DNA from: Bin75 sp965223955
Lineage (GTDB): Bacteria; Nitrospirota; Nitrospiria; Nitrospirales; UBA8639
DNA: 64,000 nt
Reading direction: 5' to 3'
Assembly: GCA_965223955.1 (NCBI GenBank)
Contig: OZ245029.1
Location: 1,302,001-1,366,000, forward strand
The notes under the pieces are model-generated. The model saw only the letters and a program-made list of their open reading frames with translations. It was not told where the DNA came from and did not search any database. Position numbers and translations under genes: made by a program. Positions 51,471-59,744 of the stretch are shown one piece after another (the first letter of the stretch is position 1; each line of letters opens with the position of its first letter).

Positions 51471-52577
51471 TCAGTCCAGGTCCCGGTTGTCGATCTCGAT
51501 GATCACGGGGCAATGATCGGACAGTCGTCGATAGGCGAGCGGGTATTCCCCTTTGATTCGCCGGCATCCGGCCACGGCACAATAGCCGGTGACGCGCGCC
51601 GACCGCGTACTCATTTCGGCCATGTCTTTGGCGACCAACACGTGATCCAACCAATCGTCCCGACCGCGGAAATAATGCGTGCAACGAGGCTTCGGGGAAA
51701 GATCGTCAAATCCGGGCGCTTCTTTCGCCACCATTCGTCTGAGGTATTTCAATTCAGACCGTTGTGAATGATGATCGCCGGCACCCATGGTATTCAAATC
51801 GCCAAGGATAATCACGTCTCGATCCTCTTCGAGAAAGCGTGCAATCGTGGTGTCGATACGGTTGATCGCCGCGTGTCGGGCTCCGACCGCAGAGACCGTG
51901 GGGCCCGACTTGAGGTGAAGACCGAGCACATGGAAATCTGCACCCGGTTGGTGTGTTGATTGAACGCGCGCGTAATGGCCGGGGCGGAGTCCGCCCGCGC
52001 ACGGGTTTTGCGCGGACGTGGCTTTACTGTTCAAGGGCCAGAGGCTCTGAATGGCAGAAAGCGTCACCCGATTCGCGTTCCACAACACCCCCACGTGATG
52101 ACCATCAGGCCTTCCGCATGATTGAACCGACCATTGCCATGCATCTCCCGTTCGTTGTTCGAGCGCCGTCAACACCCGGTCCCATGCGGCCAAGGCCTTG
52201 GTGGTTGTCAGGCTTTCTTGAACGACCAGCATATCCGTTTGCATCCAGACAAGGGTGCACGTCAGCCATTCCAAGTCGGTCGGTGCAATGGAACGATCCG
52301 GCCGGTCAGGCGGGCTGCCGTGAGGAAACCACCGGATATTCCACGTCCCGATTCGAAGTGTGTCGGGAGTGGAGACGGCCATACGACCGCCATCCTTGAC
52401 AACGCGTTCACAGTGCGTTGAAGATTTCCACACCAATGCTTCTTCCGGAGAAGAACTTTGATGGAAAGCAGGATGCTGTGCCGTGTCAAAGGCATCGGCC
52501 ACGGCTACAAGAACGACGCCGGTGCCCCCGACCGTGGCGACGACGATGAGGGTGAGAACCAAAGAGCCAATCCGCAT
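51471..52577 (-). CDS. Secreted endonuclease/exonuclease/phosphatase-family protein
   Basis: The 368-residue product has a signal peptide or anchor (MRIGSLVLTLIVVATVGGTG) and an EEP domain with GTWNIRWFP, the Glu in LVVQESL, GLHLKSGP, GDLNTMG and the terminal SDHCPVIIEI, the full active-site set. It is probably a periplasmic nuclease or phosphodiesterase. The start at ATG 52577 has an AGGAG site. It is directly followed by tag. Confidence 0.88.
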   Translation of the reverse strand: MRIGSLVLTLIVVATVGGTGVVLVAVADAFDTAQHPAFHQSSSPEEALVWKSSTHCERVVKDGGRMAVSTPDTLRIGTWNIRWFPHGSPPDRPDRSIAPTDLEWLTCTLVWMQTDMLVVQESLTTTKALAAWDRVLTALEQRTGDAWQWSVQSCGRPDGHHVGVLWNANRVTLSAIQSLWPLNSKATSAQNPCAGGLRPGHYARVQSTHQPGADFHVLGLHLKSGPTVSAVGARHAAINRIDTTIARFLEEDRDVIILGDLNTMGAGDHHSQRSELKYLRRMVAKEAPGFDDLSPKPRCTHYFRGRDDWLDHVLVAKDMAEMSTRSARVTGYCAVAGCRRIKGEYPLAYRRLSDHCPVIIEIDNRDLD

Positions 52578-52742
52578 CACGATCTCCTGCCTAAGATACC
52601 CGTTGCTCATACATACCAAACCTTGGCCGAGAAGGATAGGGTAGTCTCGTCTCAGCCGCTGGTTGTTGGGGCATGGGGCAACACAGTATGCTTTTTAACA
52701 ATCGGGTGGCAAAAACGTGAATGGTGTTGACTGAGGTGAGGC

Positions 52743-54425
52743 ATGGCACAGACAAACGTCAATAGTGAAATCGCCAATAAGGCGATCCTCCAACCAATCG
52801 AGCAGGTGGCGCAGGAAAAATTGGGACTCGATCGGGAGACCTTGGACCTCTATGGAAAATATAAAGCCAAAATTCCATTTTCATTACCCGGCGGCTTGAA
52901 CGAAAGGCCCGATGGGAAATTGATATTGATGACGGCCATGACGCCCACCCCGGCCGGGGAAGGCAAAACCACGACGTCCATCGGCTTGACCGACGGTCTG
53001 GCGAAGATCGGGAAAAAAGTGATGGTGGCCTTGCGGGAACCGAGCCTGGGGCCGTGTTTCGGTATGAAAGGCGGTGCCTGCGGAGGAGGGTACGCCCAAG
53101 TCGTGCCGATGACCGACATCAACCTGCACTTCACGGGAGACTTCCACGCCATTACCTCGGCGCATAATCTGCTCGCGGCGATGGTGGATAACCACTTGTA
53201 TTGGGGGCATGCCCCTTTCCTGGATGCGCGGCAGATCAGTTGGCGGCGGAGCATGGATATGAACGATCGGTCGTTACGCCAGATCGTCACGGGACTGGGC
53301 GCTGCCGCGAACGGCTTTGCCAGGGAAGGGAACTTCGACATCACGGCGGCCTCCGAGGTCATGGCGGTGTTGTGTCTGGCAACGGATTTACACGATCTGC
53401 AACGCCGGTTGGGGAACATCAAAATCGGACAAACTTCGCAAAAAGAATTTGTTTTTGCCAAAGACGTGAAAGCCCAGGGCGCCATGACCGCGTTGTTGAA
53501 GGACGCGTTCAATCCCAATCTGGTCCAGACCTTGGAATGGAACCCCGCCTTTGTACACGGGGGGCCGTTCGGCAATATTGCGCATGGGTGCAATTCGGTT
53601 GTGGCCACGAAGGCGGCCTTGAAATTGGCGGACTACGTCGTGACCGAGGCAGGGTTCGGTGCGGACCTGGGTGCGGAGAAATTTTTTAACATCAAATGCC
53701 GGCGAGCAGGCTTGACGCCGGACTGCGCCGTGGTGGTGGCCACGGTCAAGGCGTTAAAGCTGCACGGTGGAGCCAATCTCAAAGAACTGACAACGGAAAA
53801 CCTCGAAGCCCTCAAACGCGGCCTGCCGAATTTAATCCGCCACCTGGACAACGTGAAGAAATTCGGGGTGCCCGTGGTCGTGGCCATTAATGAATTCACC
53901 AGCGATACCAAGGCCGAGTTGGAACTGGTCCATGAAGTCTGCGTCGGTCGTGGAGTGAAAATGGCCTTGGCGAATCATTGGGCCAAAGGCGGGGAAGGCG
54001 CCGTCGCGTTGGCGGAATTGGTGGTGAAGACGATCGAAGACGAACCCGCCGACTTTCATCCCCTCTATTCCGACGACCTGCCGCTTGCCGAAAAAGTCCG
54101 GATCGTGTCGCGAGAGATTTATGGTGCGGTTGATGCGGATATTCCTTCAGCCGTGCTCAAACAATTCGAGGAACTCGAAAACAAGGGATATGGCCGGTTT
54201 CCCATCTGCATGGCCAAGACCCAATACAGCTTTTCAACCGACCCTGACAAGAAGGGTGCCCCCACCGGATTTACGGTCCCCATTCGAGAAGTGCGCCTTT
54301 CCCTGGGAGCTGAATTTCTCGTCGTGTTGACCGGCGGGATCATGACGATGCCCGGGCTGCCGAGAGTGCCGGCTGCCGAAGCCGTGGGACTCGATGCGAA
54401 GGGAGACGTCGTCGGGCTGTTCTGA
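52743..54425 (+). CDS. fhs: Formate--tetrahydrofolate ligase
   Basis: This enzyme makes 10-formyl-THF from formate, THF and ATP, feeding one-carbon metabolism. The 560-residue product has the P-loop TPTPAGEGKTTTSIGL at about residues 63-78, KGGACGGGYAQVVPM, and GNFDITAASEVMAVL, all family signatures. It has its own spacer on both sides, so it is probably transcribed alone. Confidence 0.97.
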   Translation: MAQTNVNSEIANKAILQPIEQVAQEKLGLDRETLDLYGKYKAKIPFSLPGGLNERPDGKLILMTAMTPTPAGEGKTTTSIGLTDGLAKIGKKVMVALREPSLGPCFGMKGGACGGGYAQVVPMTDINLHFTGDFHAITSAHNLLAAMVDNHLYWGHAPFLDARQISWRRSMDMNDRSLRQIVTGLGAAANGFAREGNFDITAASEVMAVLCLATDLHDLQRRLGNIKIGQTSQKEFVFAKDVKAQGAMTALLKDAFNPNLVQTLEWNPAFVHGGPFGNIAHGCNSVVATKAALKLADYVVTEAGFGADLGAEKFFNIKCRRAGLTPDCAVVVATVKALKLHGGANLKELTTENLEALKRGLPNLIRHLDNVKKFGVPVVVAINEFTSDTKAELELVHEVCVGRGVKMALANHWAKGGEGAVALAELVVKTIEDEPADFHPLYSDDLPLAEKVRIVSREIYGAVDADIPSAVLKQFEELENKGYGRFPICMAKTQYSFSTDPDKKGAPTGFTVPIREVRLSLGAEFLVVLTGGIMTMPGLPRVPAAEAVGLDAKGDVVGLF

Positions 54426-54510
54426 TCGCAGCATGGCGGTTTTCCCGCGACCTTATGGTGACAACAATTAGAATGATGTTGGTTGGGAAAGCATTTCTGG
54501 AGAAAATCAT

Positions 54511-54720
54511 TTGAAATTCAGTGAGCTTGTGAGATTGCTTGAGCAACATGGGTTCAAAATTACGAAGGAGAAAGGGTCGATCCGTTATTATGCGAAGCAG
54601 GGGATAGACAGACTTATCCGCATTGACTATCATGGATCAAAAGAAATTCCGACTGGAACCTGCCAAGCGATTCTGAAGGCGGCTGGTTTATCTAAAAAAG
54701 GTGAAGGAAAGTATGATTGA
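54511..54720 (+). CDS. hicA: HicA-family mRNA interferase toxin
   Basis: HicA is a small double-stranded-RNA-binding-fold ribonuclease toxin. The 69-residue product has the N-terminal FSELVRLLEQHGFKITKEKGS, a central basic strand, and the HGSKEIPTGTCQAILKAAGL tail that includes the catalytic histidine of the family. The start is a TTG with GGAG upstream. It overlaps hicB by eight bases. Confidence 0.85.
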   Translation: MKFSELVRLLEQHGFKITKEKGSIRYYAKQGIDRLIRIDYHGSKEIPTGTCQAILKAAGLSKKGEGKYD

Positions 54721-54964
54721 TCTGCAGTATTCCTTAATCATTGAAGCGACTGACGATCCCAATTTTTTTGGGTTTTATTCGGAAGAACTTGAAGGATTCA
54801 CCGGAGTTGGTCACTCCATTGAGGACTGCTTCTACAAGGCTAAATGGGGTATGCAAGAGCATGTTTCTTTTCTAAAAGAAACAGGGCTCTCCATCCCGTC
54901 TCGTAACCCTGATCCGACTGTGGTGATTCAGAATCAACGGCAAACGCAAGCTGTTAAAGGATAA
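54713..54964 (+). CDS. hicB: HicB-family antitoxin
   Basis: HicB neutralises HicA. The 83-residue product shows the partial RNase H-like fold with FFGFYSEELEGFTGVGHSIEDCFYKAKWGMQEHVSFLKETGLSIP, the usual HicB core. The start is set at ATG 54713; a GTG at 54701 is in frame. It lacks an obvious C-terminal DNA-binding domain, so self-repression may rest on other means. Confidence 0.85.
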   Translation: MIDLQYSLIIEATDDPNFFGFYSEELEGFTGVGHSIEDCFYKAKWGMQEHVSFLKETGLSIPSRNPDPTVVIQNQRQTQAVKG

Positions 54965-55049
54965 CGCTTCTTTGCGTTTTCATCCCCACGGAGTCGGGAA
55001 AGCCCGTTACCATGGCGAACGTCTTTGCCAAGCTCTGCTCTGCCCGACT

Positions 55050-55381
55050 TTACTTTCGCAACTGGTCTAAACGAACCCAATCGCCAGGCGCGCGCTCGTA
55101 GTTCCAAAAGGTCCAGCCGTTGCAAGGTCGGTTGCAGACTGCCTTCGCTGAGCGCGAGGGCGAAAAATAAGTTTTCCCTGCAAAACGGATTGTCCCATTT
55201 CTCGCAACCCTGGCCGTGATGGGCTCGCTAGGCCCACGTAATAAAGCCGGTTCCCGCGATACAAGGCATAGACCCCATGTCGCTTGGCCACATATTCCCG
55301 AATAATGCGTTGATGTTTCTCCAAAGCCGCCCGGGAAATTTTTTCAAGATACTGACAAACAAGAGGCGTATGTTTGGCCAT
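55050..55381 (-). pseudogene. Decayed GIY-YIG nuclease/RAMA-domain gene
   Basis: The first part encodes a GIY-YIG start (HGVYALYRGNRLYYVGLAS at about residues 35-53). The reading frame then changes: a second frame gives ARVARNGTIRFAGKTYFSPS, then NGWTFWNYERAPGDWVRLDQL and a stop at 55050, the pattern of a RAMA domain. The centre of the nuclease domain is missing. The junction is about 55220, so a deletion with a frameshift is likely. Genes of this GIY-YIG plus RAMA type commonly sit near type I restriction loci; hsdS ends three bases upstream here. Confidence 0.75.
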
Positions 55382-55383
55382 GA

Positions 55384-56565
55384 CTAACGTTCTCCTTTAA
55401 AGACGTTGTCGAGGATAGAAGGGAGAAGGGCGTCGAGTTCGTTGTTACAGCCAGTTTGGTGCTTGTATAGATCAGACATCTTTGTCTGAACTTCGGCGAT
55501 TTGGTTTTGCCATTCCATCGGTGGAAGCCAAATTTCATGCCCCAAGATTTGTTCGGGTTGCACTCTCTGTCGTCGATGCCCAAGACCTTTACTTCCTGTA
55601 GCAATTTGCTCCCATGTGGCAGGGGACTTAAAGTAGGCCGAAACAAATTCGCCCCGGATGTAAGATGGACTGCAGTTAAATGTTGGATACTCATTCGAGA
55701 CAAAACATTCGTCGAAGTCATCAGTTACCATTCCATATGCGCCTTCAAATGCAAATAACCTGCTATAAATGAATTGTCCCTTTTTGACTTTTCGGAGAGT
55801 CTTTGCGCTGGTTAGTGCCCCATCAATTGGTGTTTTATGAAAAAGCCCCCTTCCCAAACTATAGATGCCCAGATTTCGGTAACTTTTGTCAGCATGGACA
55901 GGTTGCGAATCATCCACAAAGGTTAGAACCGTTTCTAATCTAATTTTCCTCCAACTCTTCTGAGCCTTCTTTTCGTCGTCGAGGTCATTCCTATGCGCCA
56001 TACAGATAAGTAGGTGGTCCAAGTCTTTAGCCTTCTCATTATTTAGTTCTCTGGCTTCTTCTATCTTGGCCGCGAGGGCCTCGATGCGTGCCACAATCCG
56101 CTGCTGTTCTGGAAGTGGAGGGAGGGGAATTTCAAGGTCAAGAAAGAAATTTTCCTTAAATCGATTGCGTGTTAACGGCGTGCTGCCGGTACAGTTTTCT
56201 TCCACTTGCTTGATGGTCGACGGCAGACGAAACCACAATCTTAAAAATTCAGTGTCAAGGATATCCTGAATTGGTCGGAAAGTCGGAAACTCACCGGAGA
56301 CGTAACAGCCATCAAAGGGACTAGCAATCACCCCAAATGCTCCGCGCCATGCGAACAGACGACTATAGATAAAATCTCCTGCCTCAACCTTAGAAAGTTT
56401 CGTGGCTGCACTTTGTGAGCCGGTTATGGTCTCACGTAGAAATGCCCCCCCGCCATCTAAACGGATTCCCAAAAGCCGATACTCTTTTGTTGGGTCTACA
56501 GCTTCAGGTCGTGATACAGGAGCAAGCGCCTTGAAAAGCTTTGTAGGCTGCCATGAACTGTTCAT
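55384..56565 (-). CDS. hsdS: Type I restriction-modification specificity subunit
   Basis: HsdS sets the DNA target of the modification and restriction complex. The 393-residue product has two target-recognition domains separated by a conserved helix (LPPLPEQQRIVARIEALAAKIEEARELN, about residues 147-175), and a second helical end with MEWQNQIAEVQTKMSDLYKHQ. Both halves share the pattern FIYSRLFAWRGAFG/FIYSRLFAFEGAYG. It overlaps hsdM by four bases. Confidence 0.92.
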   Translation of the reverse strand: MNSSWQPTKLFKALAPVSRPEAVDPTKEYRLLGIRLDGGGAFLRETITGSQSAATKLSKVEAGDFIYSRLFAWRGAFGVIASPFDGCYVSGEFPTFRPIQDILDTEFLRLWFRLPSTIKQVEENCTGSTPLTRNRFKENFFLDLEIPLPPLPEQQRIVARIEALAAKIEEARELNNEKAKDLDHLLICMAHRNDLDDEKKAQKSWRKIRLETVLTFVDDSQPVHADKSYRNLGIYSLGRGLFHKTPIDGALTSAKTLRKVKKGQFIYSRLFAFEGAYGMVTDDFDECFVSNEYPTFNCSPSYIRGEFVSAYFKSPATWEQIATGSKGLGHRRQRVQPEQILGHEIWLPPMEWQNQIAEVQTKMSDLYKHQTGCNNELDALLPSILDNVFKGER

Positions 56566-58100
56566 TTGCCTGCTTCCCTTAGTATTTGCTTAATGTCTCC
56601 CATGATTTCAATTATCCGCTCTTCTTTTTTGAGGATGCCGTCAACCAATTGCTCCGGGGGGAGGTGTTCTAGGTCTTGTTTGTTCCTGGGGTTCTTGATG
56701 TCGAGATTGCAGTTGTTGGCCAGAAGGTCTTTTGCTGAAACTTTCCACGCTCGGTCGGTTTCTCTACGTTTCTTCCACCAGGCGAGGCAGTCTTTGAATT
56801 CCTCAAACTGCATGGGCATGGTTTTGGTGTATTGCTTGCGGCCTTCCGGCAAAGGTTGTTCGTAATACCACACATTCTTGGTTGGACCTGACCTATCGAA
56901 AAACAGCAGATTTGTCGGAATGGGCGTATATGGCGCGAATACCCCATTGGGCAGGCGGACGATTGTGTGAAGATTGAAGTCCTTCAACAATTCTTCTTTG
57001 ATCCTGGCGCAGACTCCATCGCCGAATAGCGTTCCATTGGGCACAATGACTCCAGCTTGGCCTGGTTTGGGTGGTCGCCGAAGTTTCCGCATGATGAGTT
57101 GCAGGAAGAGGAGAGCCGTTTCGGAGATTTGTTTGTCCTCAGGGAAATTCGACAAAATGCCTCGCTCTTCTTCGCCGCCGAAGGGAGGATTCGTGAGGAT
57201 CACGTCAACGCGATCCTTGTCTCTGATCTCGTTGAGGGGAAAACGGAGGCTGTTTCCCGGATCGAGTTTGGGTGACTCCAACCCATGCAAGAGCAGATTC
57301 ATTTGCGCCAGTAAATAGGGGAGAGGTTTGGCTTCTCCTCCGAATAGGCTCTTAGTCTGAAGGGTTTTTCGTTGTTGGATGGTCGCGCACTGTTTCTCTA
57401 AATAGGTGTAGGCTTCCACGAGGAATCCGCCGGTTCCGCAGGCTGGATCGAGTACGGTTTCTCCAAGTTGTGGGTCAGTGACCTGCACCATGAACCGTAC
57501 GACTGCTCGCGGGGTGTAGAATTCCCCGGAATCTCCGGCGACATCGCGCATTTCTTTAAGCAGGGATTCGTAAAGGTGTCCGAGCGTGTGGATTTCCTCA
57601 CTTGAGGTAAAGTGAACGTTGTTGACCTTGTTGACGACATCCCGGAGGAGGTATCCATTGATCATTCGGTTAATGGTGTCCTGAAACACGGATGCAATGA
57701 CGTCGCGGCGGTCGCCACCGTTGGCGCCTTGAAGCCCCCGCAGGTAGGCAAAAAGGCCAGCCCCTCGATTGCCGTCTGGCCTAACGGCTTCGTCGTTGTT
57801 CACGAAGGCAATGAGTTCATCCCCGGTGATGCCATCAGGCTTCGCTGCCCAATCGCGCCAGCGATACGGCTGCTCAATGGTTGGGCGAAAACGTTCTTTG
57901 GCAACTGCTGCCTCGGTTTCTCGAACCCGCTCCAGGTCATCGAGAAATTTGAGAAACATGATCCAGGTCAGCATGGGAAGACGATCGAGATCGCCGTTCA
58001 GTCCTTTGTCCTTCCGCATGATGTCGCGTGCGGATTTGATGAGACTGCCGAGTCGTTGCGCCGTAGTCAGGGGTTCAATGGGTTTTTTTATCTTGGCCAT
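56562..58100 (-). CDS. hsdM: Type I restriction-modification DNA methyltransferase
   Basis: HsdM methylates adenine in the target site. The 512-residue product has the N-terminal helical domain, SAM motif DPACGTGGF at residues 218-226, and the catalytic NPPFGG at 304-309. It appears intact, so methylation is expected even if restriction is lost. It lies 19 bases after the AbiEii-like gene and before hsdS. Confidence 0.95.
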   Translation of the reverse strand: MAKIKKPIEPLTTAQRLGSLIKSARDIMRKDKGLNGDLDRLPMLTWIMFLKFLDDLERVRETEAAVAKERFRPTIEQPYRWRDWAAKPDGITGDELIAFVNNDEAVRPDGNRGAGLFAYLRGLQGANGGDRRDVIASVFQDTINRMINGYLLRDVVNKVNNVHFTSSEEIHTLGHLYESLLKEMRDVAGDSGEFYTPRAVVRFMVQVTDPQLGETVLDPACGTGGFLVEAYTYLEKQCATIQQRKTLQTKSLFGGEAKPLPYLLAQMNLLLHGLESPKLDPGNSLRFPLNEIRDKDRVDVILTNPPFGGEEERGILSNFPEDKQISETALLFLQLIMRKLRRPPKPGQAGVIVPNGTLFGDGVCARIKEELLKDFNLHTIVRLPNGVFAPYTPIPTNLLFFDRSGPTKNVWYYEQPLPEGRKQYTKTMPMQFEEFKDCLAWWKKRRETDRAWKVSAKDLLANNCNLDIKNPRNKQDLEHLPPEQLVDGILKKEERIIEIMGDIKQILREAGK

Positions 58101-58119
58101 GTTGTCGCTGCTTGTCCTT

Positions 58120-59028
58120 TTAAATTTTCATTGGCGGTTGGTCTTTCCGTTCTCCAGCGGATAGTTCGAGTTGACTCCAGTAGGCCGTAAGGCATTCGTA
58201 TGCGGTTTCTAGGGTTGGGCAGCTCAGATGGTATTCGGCAGCCAATGCTCCATACGGGTCTCTCCAATCTTCAGGAGGGGGCGCAAGTTTTGTCGGCAAG
58301 GGATGGGTATCTCGACGCGTGAATGTGTTTTCCAGTGCTCGGATGATTTGCTTGGGTTCGGGAAGACCGTTTTCTATCAGGAGAACGAGGTCAACCAAGT
58401 CTCTCACTCGCGACGATTGTCGTGGAAAAGAATAGGCATGGATCTTCTCTGCGAACTGCTGGTCGAGTGGTACCATAGCAATTCGTGCCGGAGGAATGCC
58501 TGCGAAACTCAGGAGTTCATGCCCGGTGATCCATTCCGGTTCAGATGCCGCGGCATCTCCAAGCCCCACATCAAGATTGAATCTGGCAAACAGTCGGTTA
58601 TCAAGTTGAGCGTTGACCGGGAATCTCGCGCCTCCAAGTGGAGCCGCCCGTAGGTCCGCTGTCGGTGCACCCAAACGAAAGGTAAACCAATCATCCATCT
58701 CCCTTGTAAAGTCACCTTGCAGTAGTTCGCGAAGCCCTTGTTGTGGATTTTGTCCTTGAAGTACTTGGAAAGCGGTGTCGTGCATACAAAGGTCAATATC
58801 CTTGGTCGCTCGTGCAACCTCTTGAAGGCGAAGCTCGATAGCATATCCTCCTTTCAGCAACCAGCGAGGATTTTCATTCGTGAAGAGTCGTGCAAGCAGA
58901 CGTTCAAAAGCCACGCGTCGACGCAAACGGTTTAAGTCCGTTCCCTGGTTCCTGGCAACTTGTTTCAGTCTCTCTTCCAGCGATTGCCGGAATGCCCCTG
59001 CCGTGGTGAACTGACTTGGCCCGGGCAC
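58120..59028 (-). CDS. abiEii: AbiEii/AbiGii-family nucleotidyltransferase toxin
   Basis: The 302-residue product has the nucleotidyltransferase signature LLKGGYAIELRLQEVARATKDIDLCM (glycine pair and D-x-D), the mark of AbiEii toxins of type IV toxin-antitoxin and phage-abortive systems. The C-terminal half includes QFAEKIHAYSF, also typical. It overlaps the AbiEi-like gene by one base and is followed by hsdM after 19 bases. Confidence 0.88.
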   Translation of the reverse strand: MPGPSQFTTAGAFRQSLEERLKQVARNQGTDLNRLRRRVAFERLLARLFTNENPRWLLKGGYAIELRLQEVARATKDIDLCMHDTAFQVLQGQNPQQGLRELLQGDFTREMDDWFTFRLGAPTADLRAAPLGGARFPVNAQLDNRLFARFNLDVGLGDAAASEPEWITGHELLSFAGIPPARIAMVPLDQQFAEKIHAYSFPRQSSRVRDLVDLVLLIENGLPEPKQIIRALENTFTRRDTHPLPTKLAPPPEDWRDPYGALAAEYHLSCPTLETAYECLTAYWSQLELSAGERKDQPPMKI

Positions 59029-59645
59029 TATGCGAACTCCATGCTTTCAACTGTTTCAAGCGCAGCCCGCAGTTTGGCTTTTGAATGGTCGGGTAGATTA
59101 TTGGATAGGAGTTGTCTGCTCTGGAGAATACCTTGCGCGAAAGCATCACGGATTGCTCCTTCAAGAAGATCTTGGCTGATAGGTCCGTTTGTCACGTCGA
59201 GAAGTGTTCGAAGAGGAGTTGTCACATTGAACCCGCAGCGACGTTCAATCTCGTCAGGCTGGAGCATGGCTTTGTGGGGTATGCATCCACCGGGTATCTT
59301 CTTTCGAAAACCGGGAGGGACAGTGAGGTGGGTCCTGCTCGGCATTATGTCTCCAAGTTCATGGATTGCCAAAGCTGTTTCATGAGAAACAGTTGCTTGG
59401 ATCTCGCCTCGGTGATTGCGGCTCCAAAGAGACCAACGGATCAGGTCTTCGTATTCACTCTCAGGGTAGGTGCGCAGGCGGTAGACCCCGTGGTCTATAT
59501 GTTCCCAATTACCTCGATTCTTATGGTGATGTTGTTGCCGGTAGGTATAGCCGACTGAGAGAGCCTGGGCGGCGGTGAAGTAGCCTTCTTGTTCTCTGGC
59601 AATCTGGATTAGCGCTCGTTCTGTTTCCCGTGGATCTCTTTTCAT
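59028..59645 (-). CDS. abiEi: AbiEi-family antitoxin / transcriptional repressor
   Basis: AbiEi proteins have an N-terminal winged helix that represses the operon and a C-terminal antitoxin domain. The 205-residue product has EGYFTAAQALSVGYTYRQQHHHKNRGNWEHIDHGVYRL, the wHTH, and HETALAIHELGDIMPSRTHLTVP in the C-terminal domain. The ATG lies five bases from one arm of the operator pair, so the mRNA has almost no leader. It sits between hsdR and hsdM. Confidence 0.88.
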   Translation of the reverse strand: MKRDPRETERALIQIAREQEGYFTAAQALSVGYTYRQQHHHKNRGNWEHIDHGVYRLRTYPESEYEDLIRWSLWSRNHRGEIQATVSHETALAIHELGDIMPSRTHLTVPPGFRKKIPGGCIPHKAMLQPDEIERRCGFNVTTPLRTLLDVTNGPISQDLLEGAIRDAFAQGILQSRQLLSNNLPDHSKAKLRAALETVESMEFA

Positions 59646-59649
59646 AGAT

Positions 59650-59734
59650 CAAAAACCTTACACTTAATGTAAGCATTATGTAACCTCAACTTCTAAAAAT
59701 CAACAAGAAAATTACATTTAATGTAAGGTTTTTG
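59650..59734 (-). promoter_or_regulatory. AbiE operon promoter with paired 23-bp operators
   Basis: Two copies of a 23-base motif face each other: 59650-59672 and 59712-59734, identical at 21 positions as inverted copies. Each contains a palindrome with TTACA and TGTAA arms. Between them lies a minus-strand promoter, TTGATT (59703-59698) and CATAAT (59680-59675), 17 bases apart. AbiEi of streptococci is known to bind two inverted repeats like this to repress its operon. Confidence 0.8.
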
Positions 59735-59744
59735 CTGTATTAGA

